Notes under the pieces: generated by a model
Database searches by the model: none
What the model saw: the letters and a program-made list of their open reading frames with translations, nothing else
Told to the model about the DNA's origin: nothing
Part shown: positions 34,431 through 44,865 of the stretch, piece by piece
Numbering within the stretch: the stretch's first letter is position 1
How the letters are laid out: every line of letters starts with the position of its first letter
Translations under genes and position numbers: made by a program
NCBI GenBank assembly: GCA_031308135.1
Contig: JAHLJT010000631.1
Span: 148,862,277 to 148,926,276, forward strand
Length of the DNA stretch: 64,000 nt
Direction: 5' to 3'
Source: Acheta domesticus
Lineage: Eukaryota; Arthropoda; Insecta; Orthoptera; Gryllidae

Positions 34431-34515
34431 TGTACTATTTGCTATAAAGTTGTAAAAAGTAAAACCATTGCTATTAAATAAAAAATTGTTATGAAACCTC
34501 TGAATAATTTTGCAG

Positions 34516-34699
34516 ATATTACCACAGTATTTTTGATGACGCAAAAGCTCTGGATTATGAGTATCAGAATGGAAATATGCCACATCCAAATTCTATTCAA
34601 GCATTTGTGGCAAATGTATCAACTACTCTTGGACACACTTTGTATAAAATGTTGACGGGGAAGACCTACACAGGAACAGTACAAGCAGATTTATTAATT
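34516..34699 (+). CDS. NCSTN: nicastrin, internal exon (gamma-secretase subunit)
   Basis: Exon between acceptor tttgcag (to 34515) and donor GTGAGC (from 34700). The frame (TAT at 34517, 61 codons) reads YYHSIFDDAKALDYEY, then NVSTTLGHTLYKMLTG and YTGTVQADLL. This matches the nicastrin ectodomain segment YYHSIYDD...ATVLGRALYELAGG...TVQAD of animals. Nicastrin is the large glycosylated substrate-receptor subunit of gamma-secretase, a type I membrane protein. The sequon NVS fits. The exon starts with one base of a split codon, so a preceding exon is expected upstream; I could not find it in 1-34500. The next exon follows after a 181 bp intron in phase. Confidence 0.92.
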
Positions 34700-34880
34700 G
34701 TGAGCATATTTATTACTTGGATATGTGAAGTGTGTAAAAATGTTTGTCTAGTATCGTATTTTGAAAGTTTTCTATTATGAATTTTAAGTACAATGTGCAG
34801 TTGCATGAAAAGTTAACTTTTTTTAGCCATTGTTGTAAGTGTTAATACTTATTATCTTAATTAAATATTTGTTGTTTTAG

Positions 34881-35111
34881 GTGGATGAAATATTTCATTG
34901 TTATTTGAAAAAAATTAATTGTACATTATTTCAACAAACTTCATTCAATATGATGCTGAATGATGAGCCTGCTAGCTTGTATGTTGGAGTACATTCATGG
35001 CGAGGGCCTAATTACCAAATAACATCTCTTACTGGTCAAACCCTGGCATACCTCACTGGAGATTTCGTTAATAAAACGGAAAAAGAGTGTGTGAATAACC
35101 CATTACAACAG
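34881..35111 (+). CDS. NCSTN: nicastrin, internal exon
   Basis: 77 in-frame codons between acceptor ttgttttag (to 34880) and donor GTAAGA (from 35112). Reads VDEIFHCYLKKINCTLFQQ, MLNDEPASLYVGVHSWRGPN, LTGQTLAYLTGDFVNKTEKE and CVNNPLQQ. It aligns with the part of nicastrin after TVQAD, where human has a variable region followed by NLTGTVVNLTREQCQ. Two sequons (NCT, NKT). The intron after it is 15.8 kb and holds the palindrome, piggyBac, copia and LINE D insertions, all dispensable if splicing still joins 35111 to 50912. Confidence 0.92.
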
Positions 35112-35171
35112 GTAAGAATTATTCATAATAGAATTTATACAGTACTAGCTGATTACATTGCACAGAAGTAA

Positions 35172-35579
35172 GAGCTGTAGAAAAGTTACAGAAAATACTG
35201 CGTATCCATGAATATGCTGTGTTTCATATTTATGAAGATCATTACACATGGATATTGTTTTGGCATATAACAGCAAATCCTGCTATCAACCTTTCCTTAA
35301 CATAATGACTAAACTTTTAACGTGAATAATGACATTAAATAAAGTGCATGAAATAATTTCTATTGTAAATCACCTACTGATTGAGCGGCGACAAAAAGCC
35401 CGAAGGCTTTTTGTCGCTTGAGATCATAAGAACCAGTTAACGCCTGTGATGTTATTTTTTACTTAATTTTAATTATTCATATTTACATATTTGCTAATTA
35501 ATTAGTTGTTAATTTGACTTGGTTTGTAATTTCATATTGCTCTCTCATAATTTGCTCCATAACAGAACGTGGAGGAACA
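35172..35579. other. intron, with one perfect 13 bp hairpin
   Basis: No gene. 35388-35400 (gcgacaaaaagcc) and 35405-35417 are perfect inverted repeats around a CGAA loop. Confidence 0.85.
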
Positions 35580-37577
35580 TTAAGGCTAAATGTACCGAAA
35601 AAAACTTGTAGGAAAATTCAATAGATCGCAGCACCATCAGCAGGAATTTACTTTACCGATAACGTCTGAACAAATGGTCCGATTTTCGATCTGTAAACGG
35701 CATTTGACTCCTGTTTATAATAGAATTTACGCTACGAAGCCCTTTTTCCAAACAATCTAGCAGAAACTCGATTATTAAAATTTTCTCGTACTTCCGGGAA
35801 CAATTTAAAAAATGTGGGCTTATAGCGCGATGGCGACACGCTTCCAGAATCCAACGCCGTGTCAAACATGCAAATCGGATAAATAGGAGCGACGGTAAGT
35901 GAAATTTCGAAAAACACCTCACCCCACTCCCCCTTCCCCTTCCACGCCGCCGGGACATTGTTGGCCGGCGGCGCGGTCAAGCCGGCACGGGCGAGCCGGG
36001 CGGCGGCCGCCGCGGCGCGGCGACGGGCAAGAAGGCTGAACTTTCGGGGGCAGCAAGCCAGACACCCCGTCACTTCGTTGATGCTTCCGTCACTTCGCAT
36101 CTCAAGATATTTTTTCCCCACATATGAAACTAGTGATGCTGTAATAGGGGTAAACGGTCTCGTATCATCTTTAATAGTAGTATAAAACTATTACCTTATT
36201 CACATATTCCATCTTCCTTCGAATACCATCATAAGAATGTCTGAGGTATCACTCAAAACACCGATCCCGCTTTGGTGCTGATTTCAAAAAGAAAAAATCG
36301 AACTAATTGCGTAAATATCACCCATATTCCATCTCCTCACATCGTATTTTAGATATATTGTACTTCTAAGATCTTCCATTACCATTTCACTACCGGAAAA
36401 AACAAGCGGAGATAACGCAAGAGCTCTTTTATTCTACGATTCGATTTATCATTTCAAAACGGCGTTTGTCACCTTGATAGAATTCACCTGGTTAATCCTT
36501 TTCCCAGTAAAATAGCCGAATCGAATTTTTAAAATGTTTTTATACTTGCGGACATATTTGAAAAAGTGGTAAAATAGCGCGCTGGCGAGATGCACCCTGA
36601 ATCTAACGCCATATCTTACACTGAAATCGGATAAATAGACTTCTCTAGTCATGTAAAAAAATGATCTTCAGTAACGTCAAAATTCTGTTTCGCGGTACTG
36701 CTTGTCGATCTCATGGCTAAAGTCCGGGTCTAATGTAATTACATATGTTTTGTCTACTGTTCTCATTTTGTAATTTAGGCGAACTGTTGCAATCCTAACA
36801 AAATATTTAAATTTTTCGTTACAAATTTTGTACTGTATTACGTATTTTACATATTTTGCTGATCATTTAATATCTGCTTAACAGTATATTTATTATTTGC
36901 TAATTATTAAGGTATTTTCACAAATTACCAAATTTTCTTGAAATTATTTCCGGAAATATATTTAATTAATTTTGAAAAATAGTTTTTATTTAAATGTGTT
37001 TATATTTTTGCAATGAGCATATTTTGTCTAATACTAATTCAGAATTGCTGACATTCCTATGTGCTGCACGTAAAGATTTCGAACAGAGTGCTTCAAAGAT
37101 TCTCTGTTCGTGTCTGCGTTTTCTACGTGCATCTCTTTGTTTTCATTGCTGATAGAAAGAAATAAAAAAAAACAGTAGGCAGAAAAAGTAGTTACTTTTA
37201 AATTCGATATAATTAATATTTTATTAATGGAATTTCAAATTGTGAACATTTATTTTACTTTATCTCTCTTCTCAATCTTCATACGAAGAGAAAGTTATAT
37301 CGTGCGCAGGAAAACTCTCAAAGCCGAGTCCTGATAATGAAAATGTGGATAAATCGTGTTGTTGTATAGTAAATTACTTCCTGTAACTCGTGGTGTAGCC
37401 AGAATCCATGTTTTGTGGGTCCTTAATACCGAAAAATTGATTGACGGAAAAACGTCCGTCAGTGTCTCTGGTGTATGTGAACAACACTAGCGTTTACACT
37501 GCGTACAAACTTTTCCAAACTGGAAAAAACAACAACAAAAAACAGCTGTCGATCTACTGTCATTCGAAGCTCTGCAA
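35580..37577 (+). repeat. left arm of the palindrome
   Basis: Contains a GC-rich, CpG-dense core (35930-36075), an AT-rich part, a segment related to the hAT-like element at 16975 (36720-36870), and the 3' end of a family X copy (37262-37577). The ORFs of 129, 101 and 75 codons over the GC core have no recognisable domain and reappear in mirror image in the other arm; I do not call them genes. Confidence 0.9.
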
Positions 37578-38855
37578 TTTTCAAAAACGTGCATTACTTT
37601 TTGGAGATACATTACACGAACCCCCCCCCCCCGGATATTTTAAAAATTTGCTCAAATATGGCTCCAAATTTTTTCTTTATATTTCTCGTAAAAATTGAAT
37701 AAAATACACATGGCTTTGGTCCGATTTCACTGATAACTGAATTTTCGAAAATTGCAAAAGATTGAATTTTTTCGGCGTTTCCTACAACTACAATATTGAC
37801 GATAGAGACTTTTCCTTTCTAAGAAATTTGTTGTACATAATTAGTTCTTTCATTAAGATCATGAATTTTTTAAAAACAATTTTTGTAGTTATGGCGCAAT
37901 CTTGTGTGCAATATATGCAACTTTAAAAGATAACAAAGCAAGATTTTTTCAAAATCGGCTCCATTTTTTCCCTTTAAACTATTGGTAGGGATATTGCGAA
38001 ATGTACTTTAAGAGATGACATAAACGCTATTTTGCTCTATTCTTTTGTTTTTGCGAAAATAACACAAATGAAACTTTTTGAATAGCCTGTCACGTCGTTT
38101 ATATTTACATTATCGGCGATTTGTTCACATTATTAGATTTATGAGCACACGTACTTTAAATTATATCATTTATAGTTTTTCGAAAACTAAAATTTTTTTT
38201 TGGAAATGAACTCGAAATTTCGCATTTTCAGAAACGCTCAAACGCCAATTTTTTCTGAAAAGGTTCCAAATTTTTTGTTCAAAGTTTTTGTACGTATAGT
38301 GCGAAATGCACTGTCTAAGGAAACAAAAAAGTTTTGTTGTATTATTTTGTTGTTTTTCTTCAAAAATTACACAAATGTATTTTTTAAATATTTCGCATGC
38401 CTTGTATGCACATTTGCAGCGATTTGCAAACATTATTGCATTTGTGAATGGAAGAGCTTAAAATATCTTAAAATAAATTTAAAAAAAACTCTCAAGATTC
38501 CTGTGAAAAAGGGCTTCATATTTCACATTGCCACAGACGCTTAAACACCCTTTTCTTAAAAACAGTATCAAGTTTATGAATGAAAATTGTCGTAAAGGAC
38601 AAGGTTTCAGTCTTCTTTAATATTCTAAAAGCAATATTTTGAATCTACCATTAGGAAACCGGATAATTGAGAAAACCTAAAAAATAAGTTGGGTGCATTA
38701 AATGGCAGGGGGCAAGATGGGGCAAGGCCATAAATCTAGCCCATGCCAACAAAATAGTAAATTTTACTACGACAAAGTCCGAATAGCTGGCTGAGACTAT
38801 AGGAAATTGAAAACTAATACGGGAAAGTCTGTGCCATTCTGTAGCACCACCAGTT
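37262..38855 (-). repeat. family X dispersed repeat, copy X5
   Basis: Minus-orientation copy with hairpin end (37262-37296, tctcttctcaatcttc and partner), ggtgtagccagaatcc at 37391, a C run at 37621, module cores near 37660, 37950 and 38260, and the start block gtgccattctgtagcaccac at 38831. Its first 316 bp belong to the palindrome arm. Confidence 0.85.
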
Positions 38856-38869
38856 ACTGTCTCGTGTTA

Positions 38870-41124
38870 GTTACTCAAAGTTATGTAATGCTGCGGAAAA
38901 TCTATTTCGAGATATTAACGGAAGTACTCGTTTTGGGGTCCCCTGAGTGATACCGAAAGGGTGTATGTGTGTTTTGACTTTTTAACGTCCGTTCGTCCGT
39001 CCATCTGTCTGTGTCTGCCTGTCTGGGCGTATGTGAACACCACTAGCGCCGAAACTATGTGTAGAATTTTTGCTCAACTGAATAAACCCCTGTCGATCTG
39101 GCCTGAGTCGAAGTTCTGCGATTTTTAAAAACATTCATTAATTTTTGGAGATACTTTTTATTAAGCCCCAGGGACATTTTCAACATTTTCTCAAAAATGT
39201 CAACCAGGATAGGTGGCTCAGTGCATCAACTGATGTCACTGCAATGCCTCTGACCGAGAGGTGCTAGGTTCGAGTCCTGACGGTGGCAGGATTTTTCAAC
39301 ACTAGCTTGTCAGTTAGATGTAGAATTCAACCGATGTCTGGAGGAAAATTCTAGCGACCGGCTGCTCTGATTGGAAGTTTTCCGTAGTTTCTCCGATCAA
39401 CATCAAACGAATGCCGAAGAAATACCCTAACAAACGGACCTCGCGCGATATTTCCTTCCTCTTCCTTGTCCTATCTTCACACACACACACACACACACTA
39501 ACTTGCTCAACACTACCATATATGCTGGGAGACCAGTGGGAGGATTGGAACTTGTCCCGGCTGTGGGCCGTGCACTGCTGGTGGGAGATACCTTGTTAAG
39601 AAAGAACCTGGCAAGCCGACAGGTAAATCGGTCGGTGATTTAGAGCTTGTCCCGACTGGGGTGGTGCCCCGCTGGTGGCAGATACCTGGTTGGGAAGCCC
39701 CGCTAGTGGACGGAAGGTCAGCGCCGGATCTCGCCATCGGCATAGCGGGCAACATCTCTTCCACCTCACGATGAAATAAACATGCATTGCACTTAGGGAC
39801 TAATGACCAAAGCAGTTGACGCGCCCAAAATCACTAACAATCAATCAAAAATTACTCCAAATACTTTCCTTAAATTAATTGTAAGAATAAAGTAAAATAC
39901 ACTCAAGGTGGCATATCTCTTATTTTCATTGCTGACTGATTTTGGGAAAATTGCAAAAGTTCGAATTTTTTTTCGGCGTCTTCCTACAACTACAAAATTG
40001 AAGATAGAGATTTTCTCTTAAAATTATATTTGTTCTCCATACTTAGTTCTTTCAATAAGGTCATGCACATTTTTTTGAAATTGTTAGTAGTTTTCGCGCA
40101 ATATTGAGGGCAATTTGTGCAATTTTTAAAAATTACAAGAACAAGATTTTCTCAAAATCGACTTCAACTTTTTTCCTTAAACTTTTGGAAAGGATAGTAC
40201 CTAATGTACTCTGAGATGACATAAACGCCATATTGCTCTATTCCTTTGTTTTTTCAAAACTTACAAAAATGTAATTCTTTGACTAGCCTTTCATTTAGTA
40301 AATATTTTCTTTAACGGCGATTTGTTCATATTAGGGAACTTTTGCCACCTCGAACGTTAAGTACTATCGATCTTTTGCGCATGCGCAGATGCACCAAAGT
40401 GATGCGAAACTTGCACTGCGAATGAGCAGAAGATCGATAGTACGTAACGTTCGAGGGTGCAAAAACTCCCTACTATTACATTTACGAGTACATGTGCTTT
40501 ACATTATGTCTTAAAAGTTCCTCGACAACTCAGATGTTTTCTGTGAAAATGAACTGAAACTTCCGAATTTGCACAAATGTTCAAACGCCATTTTCTCAAA
40601 TTGCTTCTTCAAACTTTTCGTACGAATGCTATTTGCATTCTTTAAGTTAACATAAAATTAATTTGGCTGTATTTTTTTTGATTTTTCAAAAAATAAATAA
40701 ATGTATTTTTAAGTGTCTCTCACGCCATTAATATTCACTTTTCCAGAAATTTTATACATTATTACATTTGTGAGTAGAAGTGCTTTAAATGTCACCAAAT
40801 GAAGTTGTTCGAAAACTCGAAAGATTCTTGTGAAAATTCCGAAGCTTCCATTTTCGCATTTACAGTAACGCTTAAACGACATTTTCTTAAGAGCGGCTCC
40901 AAATTTATCAATGAAAATTCCTATATAGGACGAAGTTTTACTCTTCTTTAATATCCTAAAAGTAATATTTCGTATCTACCATTAAGAAGCTGAAAAATGA
41001 GAAAAGTTCAAAAAATGTATTTTGGGCGGCGATAGATGTCAGCAAGATGTCAGAAGATGGGGAAAGATTGTAAAACTGGCCCAGACCAAAGATATTAGAT
41101 TACTATGAGAAAGTATGTGCAATT
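38870..41124 (-). repeat. family X dispersed repeat, copy X6
   Basis: Minus-orientation copy beginning with gttatgtaatgctgcgg and cgtccgttcgtccgtcc (38988), with module cores near 39850, 40160 and 40600 and the block ggcggcgatagatgtc at 41027. Interrupted by a SINE at 39199-39844. A short dyad (gatcgatagtac/gtactatcgatc type) sits at 40364-40442. Confidence 0.8.
39199..39844 (+). mobile_element. tRNA-derived SINE with LINE-like 3' tail
   Basis: Flanked by the 8 bp duplication tcaaaaat (39191-39198, 39845-39852). The head reads ataggtggctcagtgca (A-box) at 39210 and gctaggttcgagtcctga (B-box) at 39267, i.e. a tRNA-like Pol III promoter. The body has two similar blocks of about 45 bp (cttgtcccggct... 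at 39550 and cttgtcccgact... at 39648). The 3' end actaatgaccaaagcagttg resembles the 3' end of the LINE at 46.8-50.7 kb. A short CA run lies at 39478-39499. Confidence 0.88.
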
Positions 41125-41398
41125 TGTCCTAAAGTACGAAAACGTTTTAAAAATTCGATTCGGTTATTTTACTGGAAAAAGGATTAACCAGGTGAATTCT
41201 ATCAAGGTGACAAACGCCGTTTTGAAATGATAAATCGAATCGTAGGATAAAAGAGCTCTTGCGTTATCTCCGCTTGTTTTTTCCGGTAGTAAAATGGTAA
41301 TGGAAGATCTTAGAAGTACAATATATCTAAAATACGATGTGAGGAGATGGAATATGGGTGATATTTACGCAATTAGTTCGATTTTTTCTTTTTGAAAT
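41125..41398 (+). repeat. direct copy of an arm segment at the palindrome junction
   Basis: Aligns with 42421-42694 at a constant offset of 1296 without indels, with more mismatches at its left end. It joins the right arm at tttttgaaat|tgcagagcttcg. The two parents share ttttgaaa there. Confidence 0.85.
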
Positions 41399-43396
41399 TG
41401 CAGAGCTTCGAATGACAGTAGATCGACAGCTGTTTTTTATTGTTGTTTTTTCCAGTTTGGAAAAGTTTGTACGCAGTGTAAACGCTAGTGTTGTTCACAT
41501 ACACCAGAGACACTGACGGACGTTTTTCCGTCAATCAATTTTTCGGTATTAAGGACCCACAAAACATGGATTCTGGCTACACCACGAGTTACAGGAAGTA
41601 ATTTACTATACAACAACACGATTTATCCACATTTTCATTATCAGGACTCGGCTTTGAGAGTTTTCCTGCGCACGATATAACTTTCTCTTCGTATGAAGAT
41701 TGAGAAGAGAGATAAAGTAAAATAAATGTTCACAATTTGAAATTCCATTAATAAAATATTAATTATATCGAATTTAAAAGTAACTACTTTTTCTGCCTAC
41801 TGTTTTTTTTTATTTCTTTCTATCAGCAATGAAAACAAAGAGATGCACGTAGAAAACGCAGACACGAACAGAGAATCTTTGAAGCACTCTGTTCGAAATC
41901 TTTACGTGCAGCACATAGGAATGTCAGCAATTCTGAATTAGTATTAGACAAAATATGCTCATTGCAAAAATATAAACACATTTAAATAAAAACTATTTTT
42001 CAAAATTAATTAAATATATTTCCGGAAATAATTTCAAGAAAATTTGGTAATTTGTGAAAATACCTTAATAATTAGCAAATAATAAATATACTGTTAAGCA
42101 GATATTAAATGATCAGCAAAATATGTAAAATACGTAATACAGTACAAAATTTGTAACGAAAAATTTAAATATTTTGTTAGGATTGCAACAGTTCGCCTAA
42201 ATTACAAAATGAGAACAGTAGACAAAACATATGTAATTACATTAGACCCGGACTTTAGCCATGAGATCGACAAGCAGTACCGCGAAACAGAATTTTGACG
42301 TTACTGAAGATCATTTTTTTACATGACTAGAGAAGTCTATTTATCCGATTTCAGTGTAAGATATGGCGTTAGATTCAGGGTACATCTCGCCAGCGCGCTA
42401 TTTTACCACTTTTTCAAATATGTCCGCAAGTATAAAAACATTTTAAAAATTCGATTCGGCTATTTTACTGGGAAAAGGATTAACCAGGTGAATTCTATCA
42501 AGGTGACAAACGCCGTTTTGAAATGATAAATCGAATCGTAGAATAAAAGAGCTCTTGCGTTATCTCCGCTTGTTTTTTCCGGTAGTGAAATGGTAATGGA
42601 AGATCTTAGAAGTACAATATATCTAAAATACGATGTGAGGAGATGGAATATGGGTGATATTTACGCAATTAGTTCGATTTTTTCTTTTTGAAATCAGCAC
42701 CAAAGCGGGATCGGTGTTTTGAGTGATACCTCAGACATTCTTATGATGGTATTCGAAGGAAGATGGAATATGTGAATAAGGTAATAGTTTTATACTACTA
42801 TTAAAGATGATACGAGACCGTTTACCCCTATTACAGCATCACTAGTTTCATATGTGGGGAAAAAATATCTTGAGATGCGAAGTGACGGAAGCATCAACGA
42901 AGTGACGGGGTGTCTGGCTTGCTGCCCCCGAAAGTTCAGCCTTCTTGCCCGTCGCCGCGCCGCGGCGGCCGCCGCCCGGCTCGCCCGTGCCGGCTTGACC
43001 GCGCCGCCGGCCAACAATGTCCCGGCGGCGTGGAAGGGGAAGGGGGAGTGGGGTGAGGTGTTTTTCGAAATTTCACTTACCGTCGCTCCTATTTATCCGA
43101 TTTGCATGTTTGACACGGCGTTGGATTCTGGAAGCGTGTCGCCATCGCGCTATAAGCCCACATTTTTTAAATTGTTCCCGGAAGTACGAGAAAATTTTAA
43201 TAATCGAGTTTCTGCTAGATTTTTTGGAAAAAGGGCTTCGTAGCGTAAATTCTATTATAAACAGGAGTCAAATGCCGTTTACAGATCGAAAATCGGACCA
43301 TTTGTTCAGACGTAATCGGTAAAGTAAAATTCACTAAACTTGGTGCTGCCACGTGGTGGCGACAAATTGAACTAGTGTCGGTACATTTAGCCTTAA
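41398..43396 (-). repeat. right arm of the palindrome
   Basis: Inverted copy of 35580-37577. The GC core is at 42900-43045. The outer end, gctgccacgtggtggc and on to 43396, differs from the left arm. It includes the mirrored family X end (41398-41713). Confidence 0.9.
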
Positions 43397-43739
43397 CCCT
43401 TTTGTGGTCGGTGTCGTTGGTAACATAAACGTCCCACAGGTCAGAGGGCATCTGTGAGATGACACGCCCAAGATGGCTTCTAGCTCGGAGGTTGGTCGGA
43501 GGAGGCAGGTCGTACAGGACTGCATCTCTCAGATGACACCACTGATTCCCTGGTTCAGTCGGAGGGTATCTCAGAGATGACAGATGTTTCCCGTTAATTT
43601 TTCTAGACATGATCTGTATCAACAATGTGACTGCGCTTGGAGCCATAAATGGATGAACTATCTTAAACAATGCCATCGCTGTCTGATGAAACAGATTTTA
43701 TCTCATTCATTTTCATTGTTTAGTTAGAGCATACTTCTA
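43393..43739 (+). mobile_element. piggyBac-like 5' end with subterminal palindromes
   Basis: TTAA (43393-43396) followed by cccttttgtggtcggtgtcg, a piggyBac-type terminus. Three interrupted palindromes ATCT-N3-AGATGACA lie at 43450, 43524 and 43568, likely transposase-binding repeats. The same TTAA is the right border of the palindromic element. Confidence 0.75.
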
Positions 43740-44153
43740 GTGCTTTATAAAAGTGCAAAGTGGCGGAGGAAGTTATTCTTCTGGCTGCTGGATGTAGCAA
43801 TAAATAACGCCTACCATTTGTATAACCAGGCTTTTCCAGAAGAAGAAATACAAGAGAGACACTTTAGAAAGAAGCTAATACACCAACAAGAAGAAGAATG
43901 GAGGCACAACAACTCAGCAGCGAAGCGCTCTTTTTCTAATTTAGATTATATATTGGACATCACCAGACTTAACGGCAATTATCATGCCATCTGCTGTAAA
44001 AAGGGAAATAGAGACTGCAGAGTCTGCAGCGACAGAACAAGCGGAAGGAAAACAACAAATTTTTATTGCCAGACTTATCCTGGCAATCCGGCCCTCCACC
44101 CTGGAGAATGTTTTGATTTAGTCCACACGAAAAAAAAGTTCAAAGCAAATTAA
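43740..44153 (+). pseudogene. piggyBac transposase, C-terminal fragment
   Basis: 137-codon frame of the piggyBac family C-terminus. KWRRKLFFWLLDVAINNAYH (near residue 7) is the conserved segment after the catalytic core. FRKKLIHQQ follows, and then a cysteine/histidine-rich domain: CCKKGNRDCRVCSDRT and on to FYCQTYPG...CFDLVHT, matching the C-terminal zinc-binding domain that contacts the TIR. The catalytic aspartates are missing; only about 340 bp separate it from the 5' TIR, so an internal deletion removed most of the gene. The 3' TIR was not found. Confidence 0.88.
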
Positions 44154-44169
44154 AATGTATATATGTTTT

Positions 44170-44664
44170 CTGTATGCATTATAATTTGTGCTAATAATAA
44201 AATAATTCTTATTTTCTCATTTGGTATTGAGTTGTTTATTCCGTATATTTTACGGTCAATAAATATGAAAGGAAATGTAGGCGTATTTAGTACGTAATTT
44301 TTCATGCTTAAAAAAAGATTCTGTATTTTTTAGAAACAAATATTCAAATATTTAGTTCACGGTGAAACTATTACTAAACAAATTACGTACGAATACAAGA
44401 TTGTTTGAAATAAAATGCCAATAGAATGATGTGCTACACACAGGCACGTAGCCAGGGTAGGGGCTCGAGGGGCTGAAGTGTTAGCAAAGCAAAAAATAAG
44501 TGTTCCAATGAAATTATATTCGTATGTTGAATCATACATGGCTACGATAAGGTTAGAAAAACAAGTTATACACATCAACAAGGTAGGTCGCAAAGCAACA
44601 TGCGTTACTGGGCAACCATGGGTCCATGGAGATTATATTGCCGTACCCTGATTGGGATTCAACA
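44170..44664 (-). mobile_element. copia-type LTR (3' LTR or remnant)
   Basis: On the minus strand, right after a purine tract (ctcgaggggaag), the sequence starts TGTTGAATCCCAATCAGGG as LTRs do. AATAAA signals occur toward its end (about 44240). The far border is unclear. The copia pol C-terminus lies immediately upstream on the same strand. Confidence 0.6.
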
Positions 44665-44865
44665 CTTCCCCTCGAGATAATCTTTGCGTTGATAATCTTG
44701 ATAATCCCAAAGGTTTAACACAATTCTCATGTTTGTGTTTAGTCAATCCTTTTGTTAGGATGTCAACTGGCATTTCTTTTGATGCTCGATTCACCAAATT
44801 TATTGATCCGGCTTCTAGAACTTCTCTAATGAAATGATGACGTACATCTATATGTTTGAAATGAA
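44665..44865 (-). pseudogene. copia pol, RNase H C-terminus
   Basis: Minus-strand translation reads KHIDVRHHFIREVLEAGSIN, then ASKEMPVDILTKGLTKHKHE and CVKPLGL, the hallmark end of copia polyproteins (KHIDIRYHFIR...ADILTK). A polypurine tract and LTR follow. The rest of the polyprotein is lost at the junction with family X copy X7. Confidence 0.88.

Larger units (their letters stand above)
35580..43396. mobile_element. 7.8 kb palindromic (fold-back) element flanked by TTAA
   Basis: Outer ends TTAA-ggctaaatgtaccga (35580) and tcggtacatttagcc-TTAA (to 43396) are inverted, with TTAA on both sides as in piggyBac-type insertions. Two arms of about 2 kb (35580-37577 and 41398-43396) are inverted copies. 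From 35653 to 37577 paired positions always sum to 78975, so there is no indel, and mirrored ORFs are identical except for single changes. The outermost 70 bp are diverged. The 3.8 kb loop holds family X copies and a SINE. No transposase inside. It sits in the nicastrin intron. Confidence 0.85.

Noticed and set aside
35388..35417. Bacterial-type terminator
   Set aside because: The context is a eukaryotic intron; there is no T run after the stem and no bacterial gene nearby.
35653..36185. Alanine/arginine-rich ORFs over the GC-rich core (and mirror at 42790-43322)
   Set aside because: Open in three frames on both strands because of GC composition; no recognisable domain, no splice context.
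43215..43676. 153-codon minus-strand ORF
   Set aside because: It lies over the palindrome end, the piggyBac TIR and subterminal repeats; no known motif, and the opposite strand carries the piggyBac fragment.
44652..44837. + strand 61-codon ORF
   Set aside because: It is the antisense of the copia RNase H C-terminus (KHIDVRHHFIR on the minus strand).
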